Source: Bacillota bacterium (lineage in GTDB: Bacteria; Bacillota; Sulfobacillia; Sulfobacillales; Sulfobacillaceae). Taken from it: a stretch of 7,079 nucleotides of DNA. The position numbers and the translations under genes were made by a program. Positions 1 through 5,493 of the stretch are shown piece after piece (within the stretch, counting starts at the first letter, position 1; each line of letters starts with the position of its first letter). The DNA is taken from positions 1 through 7,079 of the forward strand of contig JAKADI010000057.1 in NCBI GenBank assembly GCA_021820675.1. Direction: 5' to 3'. The notes under the pieces are model-generated. The model searched no databases and was not told where the DNA came from. It saw nothing but the letters and a program-made list of their open reading frames with translations.

Positions 1-258
1 GATCTGAACGGACAATCCGGTTTCTTCTGAAAACTCTCGCATTAAGCCATCTTCCAGCGATTCCCAGGGCTCGATTCCACCTCCGGGTAAATCCCATTTT
101 TGGGTAAACCGCGATAACGACAACAACACCTGGTTGTCTTTTAAGAGCAACCCATAAGCGCCTGGTCTAAAACGAATCTCTTGAGGAGAAAAATCCCGCA
201 TGCGGCCAGATAAGTCTGCGATTCGGATAGCTTCGGTTGGAGGATGTGGCTTAGGCAT
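1..258 (-). CDS. NUDIX hydrolase, N-terminal part (cut by window edge)
   Basis: This is a member of the NUDIX family, which hydrolyses nucleoside diphosphates linked to another group, such as oxidised nucleotides or nucleotide sugars. Only the first 86 residues are present; the frame is open to base 1. A complete Nudix box GX5EX7REUXEEXGU is visible at residues 60-82 (G60, E66, R74-E75, E78-E79, G81), preceded by the usual KWDLPGGG lead-in. This box binds the catalytic metal. The ATG at 258 is supported by AAGGGAG at 272-266, 7 bases upstream. The start overlaps the last codons of the glcF-like gene by 8 bases, so the two are probably co-transcribed and translationally coupled. The substrate cannot be told from this part; a housekeeping role in clearing damaged nucleotides is only a family-level guess. 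The family is sure, the specificity unknown. Confidence 0.9.
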   Translation of the reverse strand, partial: MPKPHPPTEAIRIADLSGRMRDFSPQEIRFRPGAYGLLLKDNQVLLSLSRFTQKWDLPGGGIEPWESLEDGLMREFSEETGLSVQI

Positions 259-1507
259 GCTTCTGCTCCCTTCCATCCCTTCTGTTCTCTGCCTTCTCAG
301 CCGCGTATTCCAAATAGACAGCTAGATGTTGTACCATATTCCCATTGCCATACCGGCGTATCGCTCCCTGGCGCATTTGTAGGTGGCAACCGGGATTATT
401 TACGACGATGATATCCGGATGAACCGACTCTAACGTGTCCATTTTTTCCGCAAGGATAGCCAAGGCCCAATCTGGATGCTCAATATTATAGATACCAGCC
501 GACCCACAACACCGATCTTGTCCGCTATAGGGAATAAACGTGTCGCCGGGAACATTCTGGAGCAATTTGACACTGTCCTCACCAGCATGTTCCACATTCA
601 CCAAGTGACACGAATTTTGCAACGCAACCCGATGATTCTGACCTTGTAACGGAACCCGTTCCGCGACCGTACGAAACACCGTCGCCCAATCACGAACCCG
701 CGCGCTAAATTTCCGGGCTCGTTCGGCCCATGCCACGTCATCAGTTAATAGTTCGTCATACTGCATCAACATGGCTCCACACCCACCCGCAGTGTTCACG
801 ATCGGGACAGTACGTGTCTCAAATGCCTCAATATTTTGCCGGGCAAGTTCTTTAGCCTCCTCCACATGTCCACTATGAAGGTGAAGTGCCCCACAACATG
901 CTTGATGTATAGGACTGGAGACTGTCAGCCCGCCCCGGGCCAATAGATTTTTAGCAGCTTGATTAGCATCAGGAAACTGTGCCGACATAACGCAACCCTC
1001 AAAGAAATCAACCGGCGAGGTCGACTGTGGCTGACGAGCCACTGGCTGAATCTCTTGCTCCGCATAACCTAAGAACGGTGTTAGAATCTGAAAACTAGCA
1101 GGATGAGGGAATTTCTTGAGACGATTTCCAATGTTTATTGCCATCCGAAGCCGGGAAGGGTGTTTGACAAGCCGTAACAACTGTCGAGTCGCAAACGATA
1201 GCGAAGAGGGTCTAGAACTGTGAAGAAGGTGGCGCCCTGCCTCTAACACCCGGTGATACTTTACTCTCGACGGGCACGCGCTTTCACAAGCCCGGCAATC
1301 TAAACAGTACGTCAACGATTCTTCGAGTCCCGTGCCAATACTGATTTCGCCGCGTAACGCCGCTTCAACCATAGCAATCCGCCCCCGCGGCGAGTGGAGT
1401 TCGTTGCTCGTAAGTTGGTATGTGGGGCAAGCAGGCAAACAGAACCCACATTTGTTGCAATGGTCTATCTCACCTCGGGCCAGAACCCATGATGGTTGTG
1501 CGTCGAT
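251..1507 (-). CDS. glcF: Glycolate oxidase iron-sulfur subunit (GlcF-like), unusual start
   Basis: GlcF carries electrons from the FAD subunits GlcD/GlcE during oxidation of glycolate to glyoxylate at the membrane. With the start placed at ATC 1507 the protein has 418 residues, close to the roughly 407 of E. coli GlcF. Two ferredoxin-like motifs bind [4Fe-4S] clusters: C17, C20, C23, C27 (CNKCGFCLPACP) and C68, C71, C74, C78 (CLDCRACESACP). Two CCG domains follow, with C172, C204-C205, C243 and then C300, C333-C334, C374. SPRGRI at about residues 39-44 matches GlcF. No ATG, GTG or TTG is in frame between the upstream stop (TGA, 1513-1511) and the first motif. ATC 1507 lies 8 bases after AGGGGG; an ATG at 1514 is out of frame. 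The TTG at 1438 would delete most of the first motif. No glcD or glcE is adjacent. The gene overlaps the NUDIX start. A related lactate- or glycerol-type Fe-S subunit is the alternative. Confidence 0.85.
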   Translation of the reverse strand: MDAQPSWVLARGEIDHCNKCGFCLPACPTYQLTSNELHSPRGRIAMVEAALRGEISIGTGLEESLTYCLDCRACESACPSRVKYHRVLEAGRHLLHSSRPSSLSFATRQLLRLVKHPSRLRMAINIGNRLKKFPHPASFQILTPFLGYAEQEIQPVARQPQSTSPVDFFEGCVMSAQFPDANQAAKNLLARGGLTVSSPIHQACCGALHLHSGHVEEAKELARQNIEAFETRTVPIVNTAGGCGAMLMQYDELLTDDVAWAERARKFSARVRDWATVFRTVAERVPLQGQNHRVALQNSCHLVNVEHAGEDSVKLLQNVPGDTFIPYSGQDRCCGSAGIYNIEHPDWALAILAEKMDTLESVHPDIIVVNNPGCHLQMRQGAIRRYGNGNMVQHLAVYLEYAAEKAENRRDGREQKHA

Positions 1508-1515
1508 GGCTCATT

Positions 1516-1521
1516 CCCCCT
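1516..1521 (-). promoter_or_regulatory. Ribosome-binding site of glcF-like gene
   Basis: AGGGGG read on the minus strand. It sits 8 bases before the in-frame ATC at 1507 but only 1 base before the out-of-frame ATG at 1514. Its spacing therefore favours the non-canonical in-frame start. A second purine-rich stretch, GAGGTGAG at 1476-1469, directly abuts an in-frame ATA at 1468 and is too close to serve it. Confidence 0.5.
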
Positions 1522-1639
1522 AGATTCTTGGTATTTAGAAATATTCCGTGTCCGCAGGATGAATTGTCATGGTTGAAGGCGGCCCGTAAGAAATACCGGT
1601 CTACGTGTAAAATTCATGGACACAGACAAAACCGTTCGG

Positions 1640-1661
1640 TTATGCCTAGCATAAATGCTAG
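1640..1661. promoter_or_regulatory. Overlapping palindromes, possible operator
   Basis: Two inverted repeats share their middle. TTATGC-CTA-GCATAA spans 1640-1654 and CTAGCAT-AA-ATGCTAG spans 1646-1661, the latter a perfect 16-base palindrome. They cannot both form as hairpins at once, and there is no T run, so a terminator is unlikely. The position, about 140 bases before the glcF-like start, suits binding of a dimeric regulator (for example of the GntR family, which controls many glycolate and lactate operons). That link is inference; the sequence is not one I recognise as a known operator. Confidence 0.4.
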
Positions 1662-1823
1662 TCTTTCCGACGTTGCCCGTGACTCTCCCGTCCATAAACG
1701 CGCATCAAATCAACAAGATTCAGCGTATTGGTTGGTATAAATACTTCAGAAGGCCATAACAGGCACTTGCATGTTTCATGGAACCTTTAATATATGTCGC
1801 GCATTTTGAGGGTCTCCCTGGGT

Positions 1824-2441
1824 CTACCACATTAACGCATGCCCAGGCAGTGGGCGACGACGGCTATCAATAAACTTTGCCATGTCATCGGTCAACGCCT
1901 TCTTCTCATACTGTGCCTCGCCATCTTTCGAGCGTTCTGGCATTTCCTCCAGCGTGTACAACTCATCCAAAGAATCGATGCGGTCGACAAAAAGAACCCC
2001 TTCCAAGTGATCGACTTCATGTTGGACAATTCGGGCGTCAAATCCCTCAAAGCCCCGTCGAAACGGCTTACCAGTTGTGTCTATGCCCGACAGTTCAATG
2101 TATTCGGCACGCCTGGTAGGTCCGTAAATTCCTGGAACGCTTAAGCAGCCATCATAGTCCTTAAGTTCACCTCGAGTCTTAATAATTTTCGGATTTACCA
2201 TAATTTCCGGGAAATCCATTTTCGATCCCTTCCAAATAAATACTCGTTTTGCCGAACCAATCTGTGGAGCTGCAATACCGTAGGCCGCAACGGTTGGCCA
2301 CGTGTCAAACAAATCAGTAAACAGTTGCTGACTATCCGCCGTAATCACCTTGACCCGTGTCGTTCGGGTTCGCAAAAACTCATTATGTGCCGTGATAGTC
2401 CAAATTGCCTGTTCCAATAGACTCCCCTCATCCGTAAGCAT
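1824..2441 (-). CDS. def: Peptide deformylase, divergent form
   Basis: Peptide deformylase removes the formyl group from the N-terminal methionine of new proteins, using a bound Fe2+ or similar metal in the cytoplasm. The protein has 205 residues. All three family motifs can be seen: GIAAPQIG at 55-62, DGCLS at 97-101 with the metal ligand C99, and HEVDH at 141-145 with ligands H141 and H145 and catalytic E142. Two positions differ from the classical motifs: the first G of GxGxAAPQ is alanine (A53), and the E of EGCLS is aspartate (D97). About 50 residues follow the HEVDH helix, rich in charged residues. The ATG at 2441 lies 4 bases after the stop of the upstream Toprim gene. Its ribosome-binding site is weak (GGGAT inside the upstream gene), so translation is probably coupled. 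It may be a second deformylase beside a standard def/fmt pair elsewhere. Confidence 0.92.
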   Translation of the reverse strand: MLTDEGSLLEQAIWTITAHNEFLRTRTTRVKVITADSQQLFTDLFDTWPTVAAYGIAAPQIGSAKRVFIWKGSKMDFPEIMVNPKIIKTRGELKDYDGCLSVPGIYGPTRRAEYIELSGIDTTGKPFRRGFEGFDARIVQHEVDHLEGVLFVDRIDSLDELYTLEEMPERSKDGEAQYEKKALTDDMAKFIDSRRRPLPGHALMW

Positions 2442-2445
2442 GATG

Positions 2446-2778
2446 TTAATCCCATTCGATTATACCTAGACGTTTAAACCGTTCCTGAATATAGTCGACA
2501 GGAGTATGTTCCACTCCATTATACCCCGGTTTTGTATAAACGTTCAGAGCATCTGGAAATGCGTCGCGCAATATCCGGCGGATGCGACGACCCGCCGAGT
2601 CCGCATCAGTAAATATCACAACGATATGATGTTTCACAGCTTTTCGAATTCGTTCCAAGCGGTCCTGATTGGGTATGCCAAATGTCGGAATAATGGGAAC
2701 TTCGGGAGGAAGTACCGATTGAAGGCGGGAGCGATCATTCTTTCCTTCGACAATAACCGCAAACGTTTCACTAGCCAT
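2446..2778 (-). CDS. Small stand-alone Toprim protein, RNase M5-like
   Basis: The protein is a 110-residue single Toprim domain. Toprim domains use an acidic Mg2+ site to cut or join nucleic acid in primases, topoisomerases and RNase M5. The conserved glutamate lies in VIVEGKND (E11) and the DxD motif in IFTDADSAG (D58, D60). These, and GVEH at 88-91, resemble the N-terminal half of RNase M5 (RnmV), which matures 5S rRNA in Firmicutes. The C-terminal half of RnmV (usual total about 180-190 residues) is absent. The ATG at 2778 follows a full AGGAGG at 2794-2789, 10 bases upstream. An earlier in-frame ATG at 2889 would lie inside the glycerate kinase gene and add unrelated sequence. The gene sits between glycerate kinase and def, 43 bases after the first and 4 before the second. 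The RNA target is unknown, and a DNA role is possible. The domain call is firm, the function is not. Confidence 0.85.
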   Translation of the reverse strand: MASETFAVIVEGKNDRSRLQSVLPPEVPIIPTFGIPNQDRLERIRKAVKHHIVVIFTDADSAGRRIRRILRDAFPDALNVYTKPGYNGVEHTPVDYIQERFKRLGIIEWD

Positions 2779-2788
2779 CAACAAATGA

Positions 2789-2794
2789 CCTCCT
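2789..2794 (-). promoter_or_regulatory. Ribosome-binding site of Toprim gene
   Basis: AGGAGG on the minus strand lies in the 43-base spacer after the glycerate kinase stop. It fixes the Toprim start at ATG 2778 rather than the upstream ATG 2889. Two in-frame TTG codons at 2784 and 2781 lie between it and the ATG and are less likely starts. Confidence 0.8.
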
Positions 2795-2821
2795 TGGGAA
2801 CCGTGCAGGTAACGATCAACG

Positions 2822-3931
2822 TTAGAACTTGCACCGTTCCAAAGTAAACGCAATCTGCATCGCGGCATCTTTGATATAATGCTGAGCATGGGTCATTGCT
2901 TCCTCTAACGAAAGAGGGCCGGGGACCATTGGATAGATCAAGTTCATGCCCCTGTGATACAACGATTCCACCCGACCTGTACGGCTGCCAACAATCGCGA
3001 TCACCGGTTTATTCTTTATGCGGCAACGGTGAGTTATCATGTCGACTAATTTTCCTTGTAATGTTTGTGAATCTAATCTTCCTTCACCAGTTATCACACA
3101 ATCCGCCCAGCCTATCCAATGATCCAACGACACCCACTGGGCGATACGTTCCGCTCCAGATTCCAGAAGTCCCCCCAAGCACAGTACCCCAAATCCCATT
3201 CCGCCAGCACTACCGGCCCCCGGATATTGGTCCCATGTACACCCGCTTTCTTGAGTAACGCGCGCATAGTGCATCATATCTGCGTCCATTGATTCGAGGC
3301 GGTCTGAGGGAATCCCTTTTTGGGGGCCAAACACGAATACCGAGCCATTGGGCCCGGTTAACGGGCAGCTCACATCCGTTAGTCCAACTAACGGTTTGGC
3401 CAGAGGTCGAATCTTGGCATAAGCGACATGGCCTAATGAAGTGCCCATAGGCGACAAGGCCTGTCTATGGCGGTCCAAAAACTCACCTCCTAGTGCCGCC
3501 AGTAACCCCATTCCACCATCAGAACTGCCACTGCCTCCTAGAGCCACAACTATTTGTTTGACTTGTGGATGACTTACAGCGTGATGAATTAGCTGACCCG
3601 TACCGAAACTTGTTGTGGCATCGCCCGGCTGGATTTGATAAGCGGGGTCGACGAAACCGGATCCCTTAGCAGCTTCAACAACTCCGATGTCGTTCCACAA
3701 CATCCAATATCCCAAGTTTGGCCGTCCGTAAATGTCCTGGCATTCTGCAGGAATTCTCTGACCACCCAAAAACTCTACGACTTGAGCCGTGCCTTCTCCT
3801 CCATCGGCAATCGGGAGAACGTGAACGTTCCACGTCGGAAAAGCTTCCAGAAAGCCGCTTTCCACAGCATTCCCGGCCTCAATAGAGGATAGCGATCCCT
3901 TAAAGGAATCGACTGCCACTAATACGTTCAC
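2822..3931 (-). CDS. glxK: Glycerate 2-kinase (GarK/GlxK family)
   Basis: This enzyme phosphorylates glycerate with ATP to 2-phosphoglycerate, feeding it into lower glycolysis. The protein has 369 residues, a normal length for the family. Family motifs in order are DSFKGSL at 8-14, PIADGGEGT at 40-48, GGSGSSDGG at 132-140, GPQKG at 202-206, GSAGGMGFG at 240-248 and ITGEGRLDSQT at 280-290. The start is GTG 3931, giving the expected N-terminus V-N-V-L-V-A-V-D; it is placed 9 bases after AGGAGG (3946-3941). An in-frame ATG at 3988 would add 19 residues not seen in the family, and an ATG at 3933 is out of frame and stops at once. It leads an apparent operon with the Toprim gene and def. With the GlcF-like gene nearby it suggests glycolate or glyoxylate salvage. 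The paralogue names garK and glxK cannot be told apart here. Confidence 0.93.
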   Translation of the reverse strand: MNVLVAVDSFKGSLSSIEAGNAVESGFLEAFPTWNVHVLPIADGGEGTAQVVEFLGGQRIPAECQDIYGRPNLGYWMLWNDIGVVEAAKGSGFVDPAYQIQPGDATTSFGTGQLIHHAVSHPQVKQIVVALGGSGSSDGGMGLLAALGGEFLDRHRQALSPMGTSLGHVAYAKIRPLAKPLVGLTDVSCPLTGPNGSVFVFGPQKGIPSDRLESMDADMMHYARVTQESGCTWDQYPGAGSAGGMGFGVLCLGGLLESGAERIAQWVSLDHWIGWADCVITGEGRLDSQTLQGKLVDMITHRCRIKNKPVIAIVGSRTGRVESLYHRGMNLIYPMVPGPLSLEEAMTHAQHYIKDAAMQIAFTLERCKF

Positions 3932-3940
3932 ATTGAAGTC

Positions 3941-3946
3941 CCTCCT
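3941..3946 (-). promoter_or_regulatory. Ribosome-binding site of glycerate kinase
   Basis: AGGAGG on the minus strand, 9 bases before the GTG at 3931. It decides in favour of the GTG start over the ATG at 3988, which has no comparable site. Confidence 0.8.
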
Positions 3947-3953
3947 GGAAATT

Positions 3954-3962
3954 ATTTTACCA
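3954..3962 (-). promoter_or_regulatory. Candidate extended -10 promoter for glycerate kinase operon
   Basis: TGGTAAAAT on the minus strand fits an extended -10 element (TG-n-TAAAAT). No good -35 is found at 16-18 bases; a TTGACG lies farther up, at a spacing of 23. The predicted transcription start near 3947 would fall right at the ribosome-binding site, giving a leader of about 16 bases. That is short but workable. The true promoter may lie farther upstream. Confidence 0.3.
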
Positions 3963-4049
3963 TTGGTGTCGGCGCTTTCTATCGTCAATTTTGGCGCATG
4001 GACTTGCTAACGTCTTCAGCAGCGGATACGAAAAAATGCTCATGGTTTT

Positions 4050-4057
4050 GTTATACT
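4050..4057 (+). promoter_or_regulatory. Candidate extended -10 promoter for aldo-keto reductase
   Basis: The hexamer TATACT at 4052-4057 sits in the context TTTTGTTATACT. This gives an extended -10 (TG-T-TATACT) for a sigma-A-type RNA polymerase. An A-rich run at 4030-4036 lies where the -35 or UP element would be, and there is no good TTGACA. A start near 4064 would give a leader of about 65 bases to the ATG at 4129. I saw no riboswitch or hairpin in that leader. Confidence 0.5.
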
Positions 4058-4128
4058 ATGAAAAACTCTTTACTTCTCTAAATGCCGTATCAACCCACCG
4101 CCATTCGTCAAAAGAGGTGTGATGTTGT

Positions 4129-4980
4129 ATGTCGTTTGTAACATTTGGCACGAAAACTCAATATTATCCACTTGGACAAGGTACCTGGTGCATAGGCAAT
4201 GACCCGTCAGTATTTGCGCACGAAGTCCAAATCCTACAAGAAGGAGTCCGGCATAATCTCGCAGTCATCGACACCGCCGCGATGTATGCCGAAGGTGGTG
4301 CAGAAAGGGTCGTAGCTCGGGCTATCCAGCCTTATCGCCGCGATGTCTTTGTCGTGACGAAAGTATGGCCAACAAATGCCAGTAAAGCAGGTGTCATAAG
4401 TTCCCTAAAAAATTCTCTTCGTCGACTTGAAACCTCCCATGTCGACTTGTTTCTGCTACACTGGCCAAGCGCTCATTATCCCTTGAGAGAAACCATGGGA
4501 GCTATGGCTACAGTTTACGAAGAAGGATTGACCAAAGCCATAGGCGTCAGCAATTTTAATGTGGATCTATTGAAACAAGCGCAAAAATTCTTAGGTCCAA
4601 TTCCCCTAGTGGCGAATCAGATTGAATACTCGTTAATGGAACGGGCAGCTGAAGTCAGTGTTATCCCTTATTGCCAAGATCACAACATTACAATTATGGC
4701 GTATTCGCCGATTAAGCGCCTCAATTCCTTATCACAAGATGATCCCAAACGTCAGGTTCTACGCCAACTTGCCAGACAATACGCGACAACGGAACATGTT
4801 ATTGCCTTGACATGGGTGATTCGGCAATCCAACATCATTGCCATTCCTAAGACATCGCAGTATCGCCACCTATCCGAAAATATCCTCGCGTTCACATTAA
4901 AGCTCTCGTCGGAGGACGAAGAGCGCCTGGATATGGCCTTTCCCCGGCCGCCGCATGATCTAAGCGTTCAATGGCTTTAA
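4129..4980 (+). CDS. Aldo-keto reductase
   Basis: This is a cytoplasmic NAD(P)H-dependent oxidoreductase of the aldo-keto reductase superfamily, reducing aldehydes or ketones to alcohols. The 283 residues form one full-length TIM barrel. The catalytic tetrad is complete: D48, Y53, K78 (VVTKVWP) and H111 (FLLHWPS). IGVSNF at 138-143 and the cofactor-binding segment IPKTSQYRHLSEN (239-251, with K241, R246 and N251) are typical and favour NADPH. The ATG at 4129 follows AGAGGTG at 4114-4120, 8-9 bases upstream. It is the only plus-strand gene in the window. It diverges from glycerate kinase and ends 10 bases before the end of the oppositely facing padR gene. Relatives of this length include glyoxal/methylglyoxal reductases and 2,5-diketo-gluconate reductases. 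The substrate cannot be decided; a role in small toxic aldehydes, or in the nearby C2/C3 metabolism, is a guess. Confidence 0.93.
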   Translation: MSFVTFGTKTQYYPLGQGTWCIGNDPSVFAHEVQILQEGVRHNLAVIDTAAMYAEGGAERVVARAIQPYRRDVFVVTKVWPTNASKAGVISSLKNSLRRLETSHVDLFLLHWPSAHYPLRETMGAMATVYEEGLTKAIGVSNFNVDLLKQAQKFLGPIPLVANQIEYSLMERAAEVSVIPYCQDHNITIMAYSPIKRLNSLSQDDPKRQVLRQLARQYATTEHVIALTWVIRQSNIIAIPKTSQYRHLSENILAFTLKLSSEDEERLDMAFPRPPHDLSVQWL

Positions 4981-4990
4981 GGTGTTGAAT

Positions 4991-5368
4991 TCATCCTTGT
5001 TCATCGGTGGGATTATTGGCGTCTCCCCACCACTTCAAAAAAAGATCCATCGACTTGCGGCGTACGCGCATCTCGTCAGCCCACTGTTTCAGCGACGCAA
5101 CTCCCGTATCGGTGATGCGGTAAAAACGTTTCGGCGCACCTTGATCTTCCGTTACCCACGAAGACGATACGGAACCTTGATTTTCTAAATCACGCAATAA
5201 TCTGTAAACTCCACCGCTATCGATAATCCAAACGGGAGGAAGTTCATCTTGCAAGCGTTTCAGGATAGCTCCTCCGTGCATGGGCTGTTGATATATAAAG
5301 AGTAATATAAATGCTTCTAAGTGCTTGCCAGTTTGATACCGTCTCCCTGGTTCCATGGCATTTGGCAT
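4991..5368 (-). CDS. PadR-family transcriptional regulator
   Basis: PadR proteins are dimeric winged-helix repressors, often responsive to small aromatic or toxic compounds. The 125 residues match a short PadR protein. The segment MHGGAILKRL (30-39) corresponds to the family HGYxI helix, VYRLLRDLENQG (54-65) to the recognition helix, and GAPKRFYRITDTG (77-89) to the wing. A C-terminal amphipathic helix (about 91-114) would form the dimer contact. The ATG at 5368 follows AAGGGG at 5380-5375, 6 bases upstream. A second Met at residue 5 is possible but less well placed. The gene follows the aminotransferase in the same direction but is separated from it by a probable terminator, so it likely has its own promoter. 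It converges on the aldo-keto reductase. Its target is unknown; the nearby aldo-keto reductase or its own promoter are the obvious candidates. Confidence 0.92.
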   Translation of the reverse strand: MPNAMEPGRRYQTGKHLEAFILLFIYQQPMHGGAILKRLQDELPPVWIIDSGGVYRLLRDLENQGSVSSSWVTEDQGAPKRFYRITDTGVASLKQWADEMRVRRKSMDLFLKWWGDANNPTDEQG

Positions 5369-5409
5369 AAACGACCCCTTTTTTCATGAAATTCTGTCCT
5401 TACCTTAAC

Positions 5410-5469
5410 AAAAAGAGCAGGCTGCCATTAATCGAGGGCTACAATCACCAAAGACTAATGGCCCCCCTG
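5410..5469 (-). terminator. Probable intrinsic terminator after aminotransferase gene
   Basis: On the minus strand, GCCATTAGTC (5462-5453) pairs with GATTAATGGC (5433-5424): 10 base positions with one G-T wobble. Outside a small internal loop, CAGG (5469-5466) pairs with CCTG (5421-5418). After three bases comes a run of five T at 5414-5410. The loop is 19 bases, longer than in most terminators. It lies 25 bases past the aminotransferase stop. On the plus strand no T run follows, so it would act only on minus-strand transcripts. A regulatory dyad upstream of padR is the alternative reading. Confidence 0.55.
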
Positions 5470-5493
5470 TCCACCATGTCATCATAAGAGGAG

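Larger units (their letters stand above)
1508..1823. other. Non-coding gap between def and glcF-like gene
   Basis: This stretch holds no convincing gene on either strand: all frames are broken by stops, and the short open frames lack ribosome-binding sites and family features. It contains the glcF ribosome-binding site, overlapping palindromes at 1640-1661 and a plus-strand extended -10-like TGGTATAAA at 1733-1741. The base of the def terminator region (a weak AGGG-AGA-CCCT stem just after the def stop) has no T run. The glcF-like gene probably has its own promoter here. I could not pick a convincing -35/-10 pair on the minus strand. Confidence 0.6.

Noticed and set aside
1332..1740. Plus-strand open frames covering the glcF 5' end and the gap
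   Set aside because: They have no ribosome-binding site, no recognisable family and Cys/Arg-rich composition typical of the reverse strand of a real gene.
1733..1741. Plus-strand extended -10-like TGGTATAAA in the gap
   Set aside because: It has no matching -35 and no plus-strand gene downstream; it could only give antisense to def. AT-rich chance is the simpler reading.
1741..1800. Short leader-peptide-like frame starting at ATG in the def-glcF gap
   Set aside because: It is about 19 codons with no ribosome-binding site, no run of a single amino acid and no attenuator-like hairpins after it.
1805..1826. Terminator just after def (AGGG-AGA-CCCT stem)
   Set aside because: The stem is only four bases and no T run follows.
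5006..5031. Hairpin GGTGGG...CCCACC between the aldo-keto reductase and padR, considered as a terminator
   Set aside because: It is followed by an A run, not a T run, on the plus strand. It has no T run downstream on the minus strand either, and it lies within the padR coding tail.
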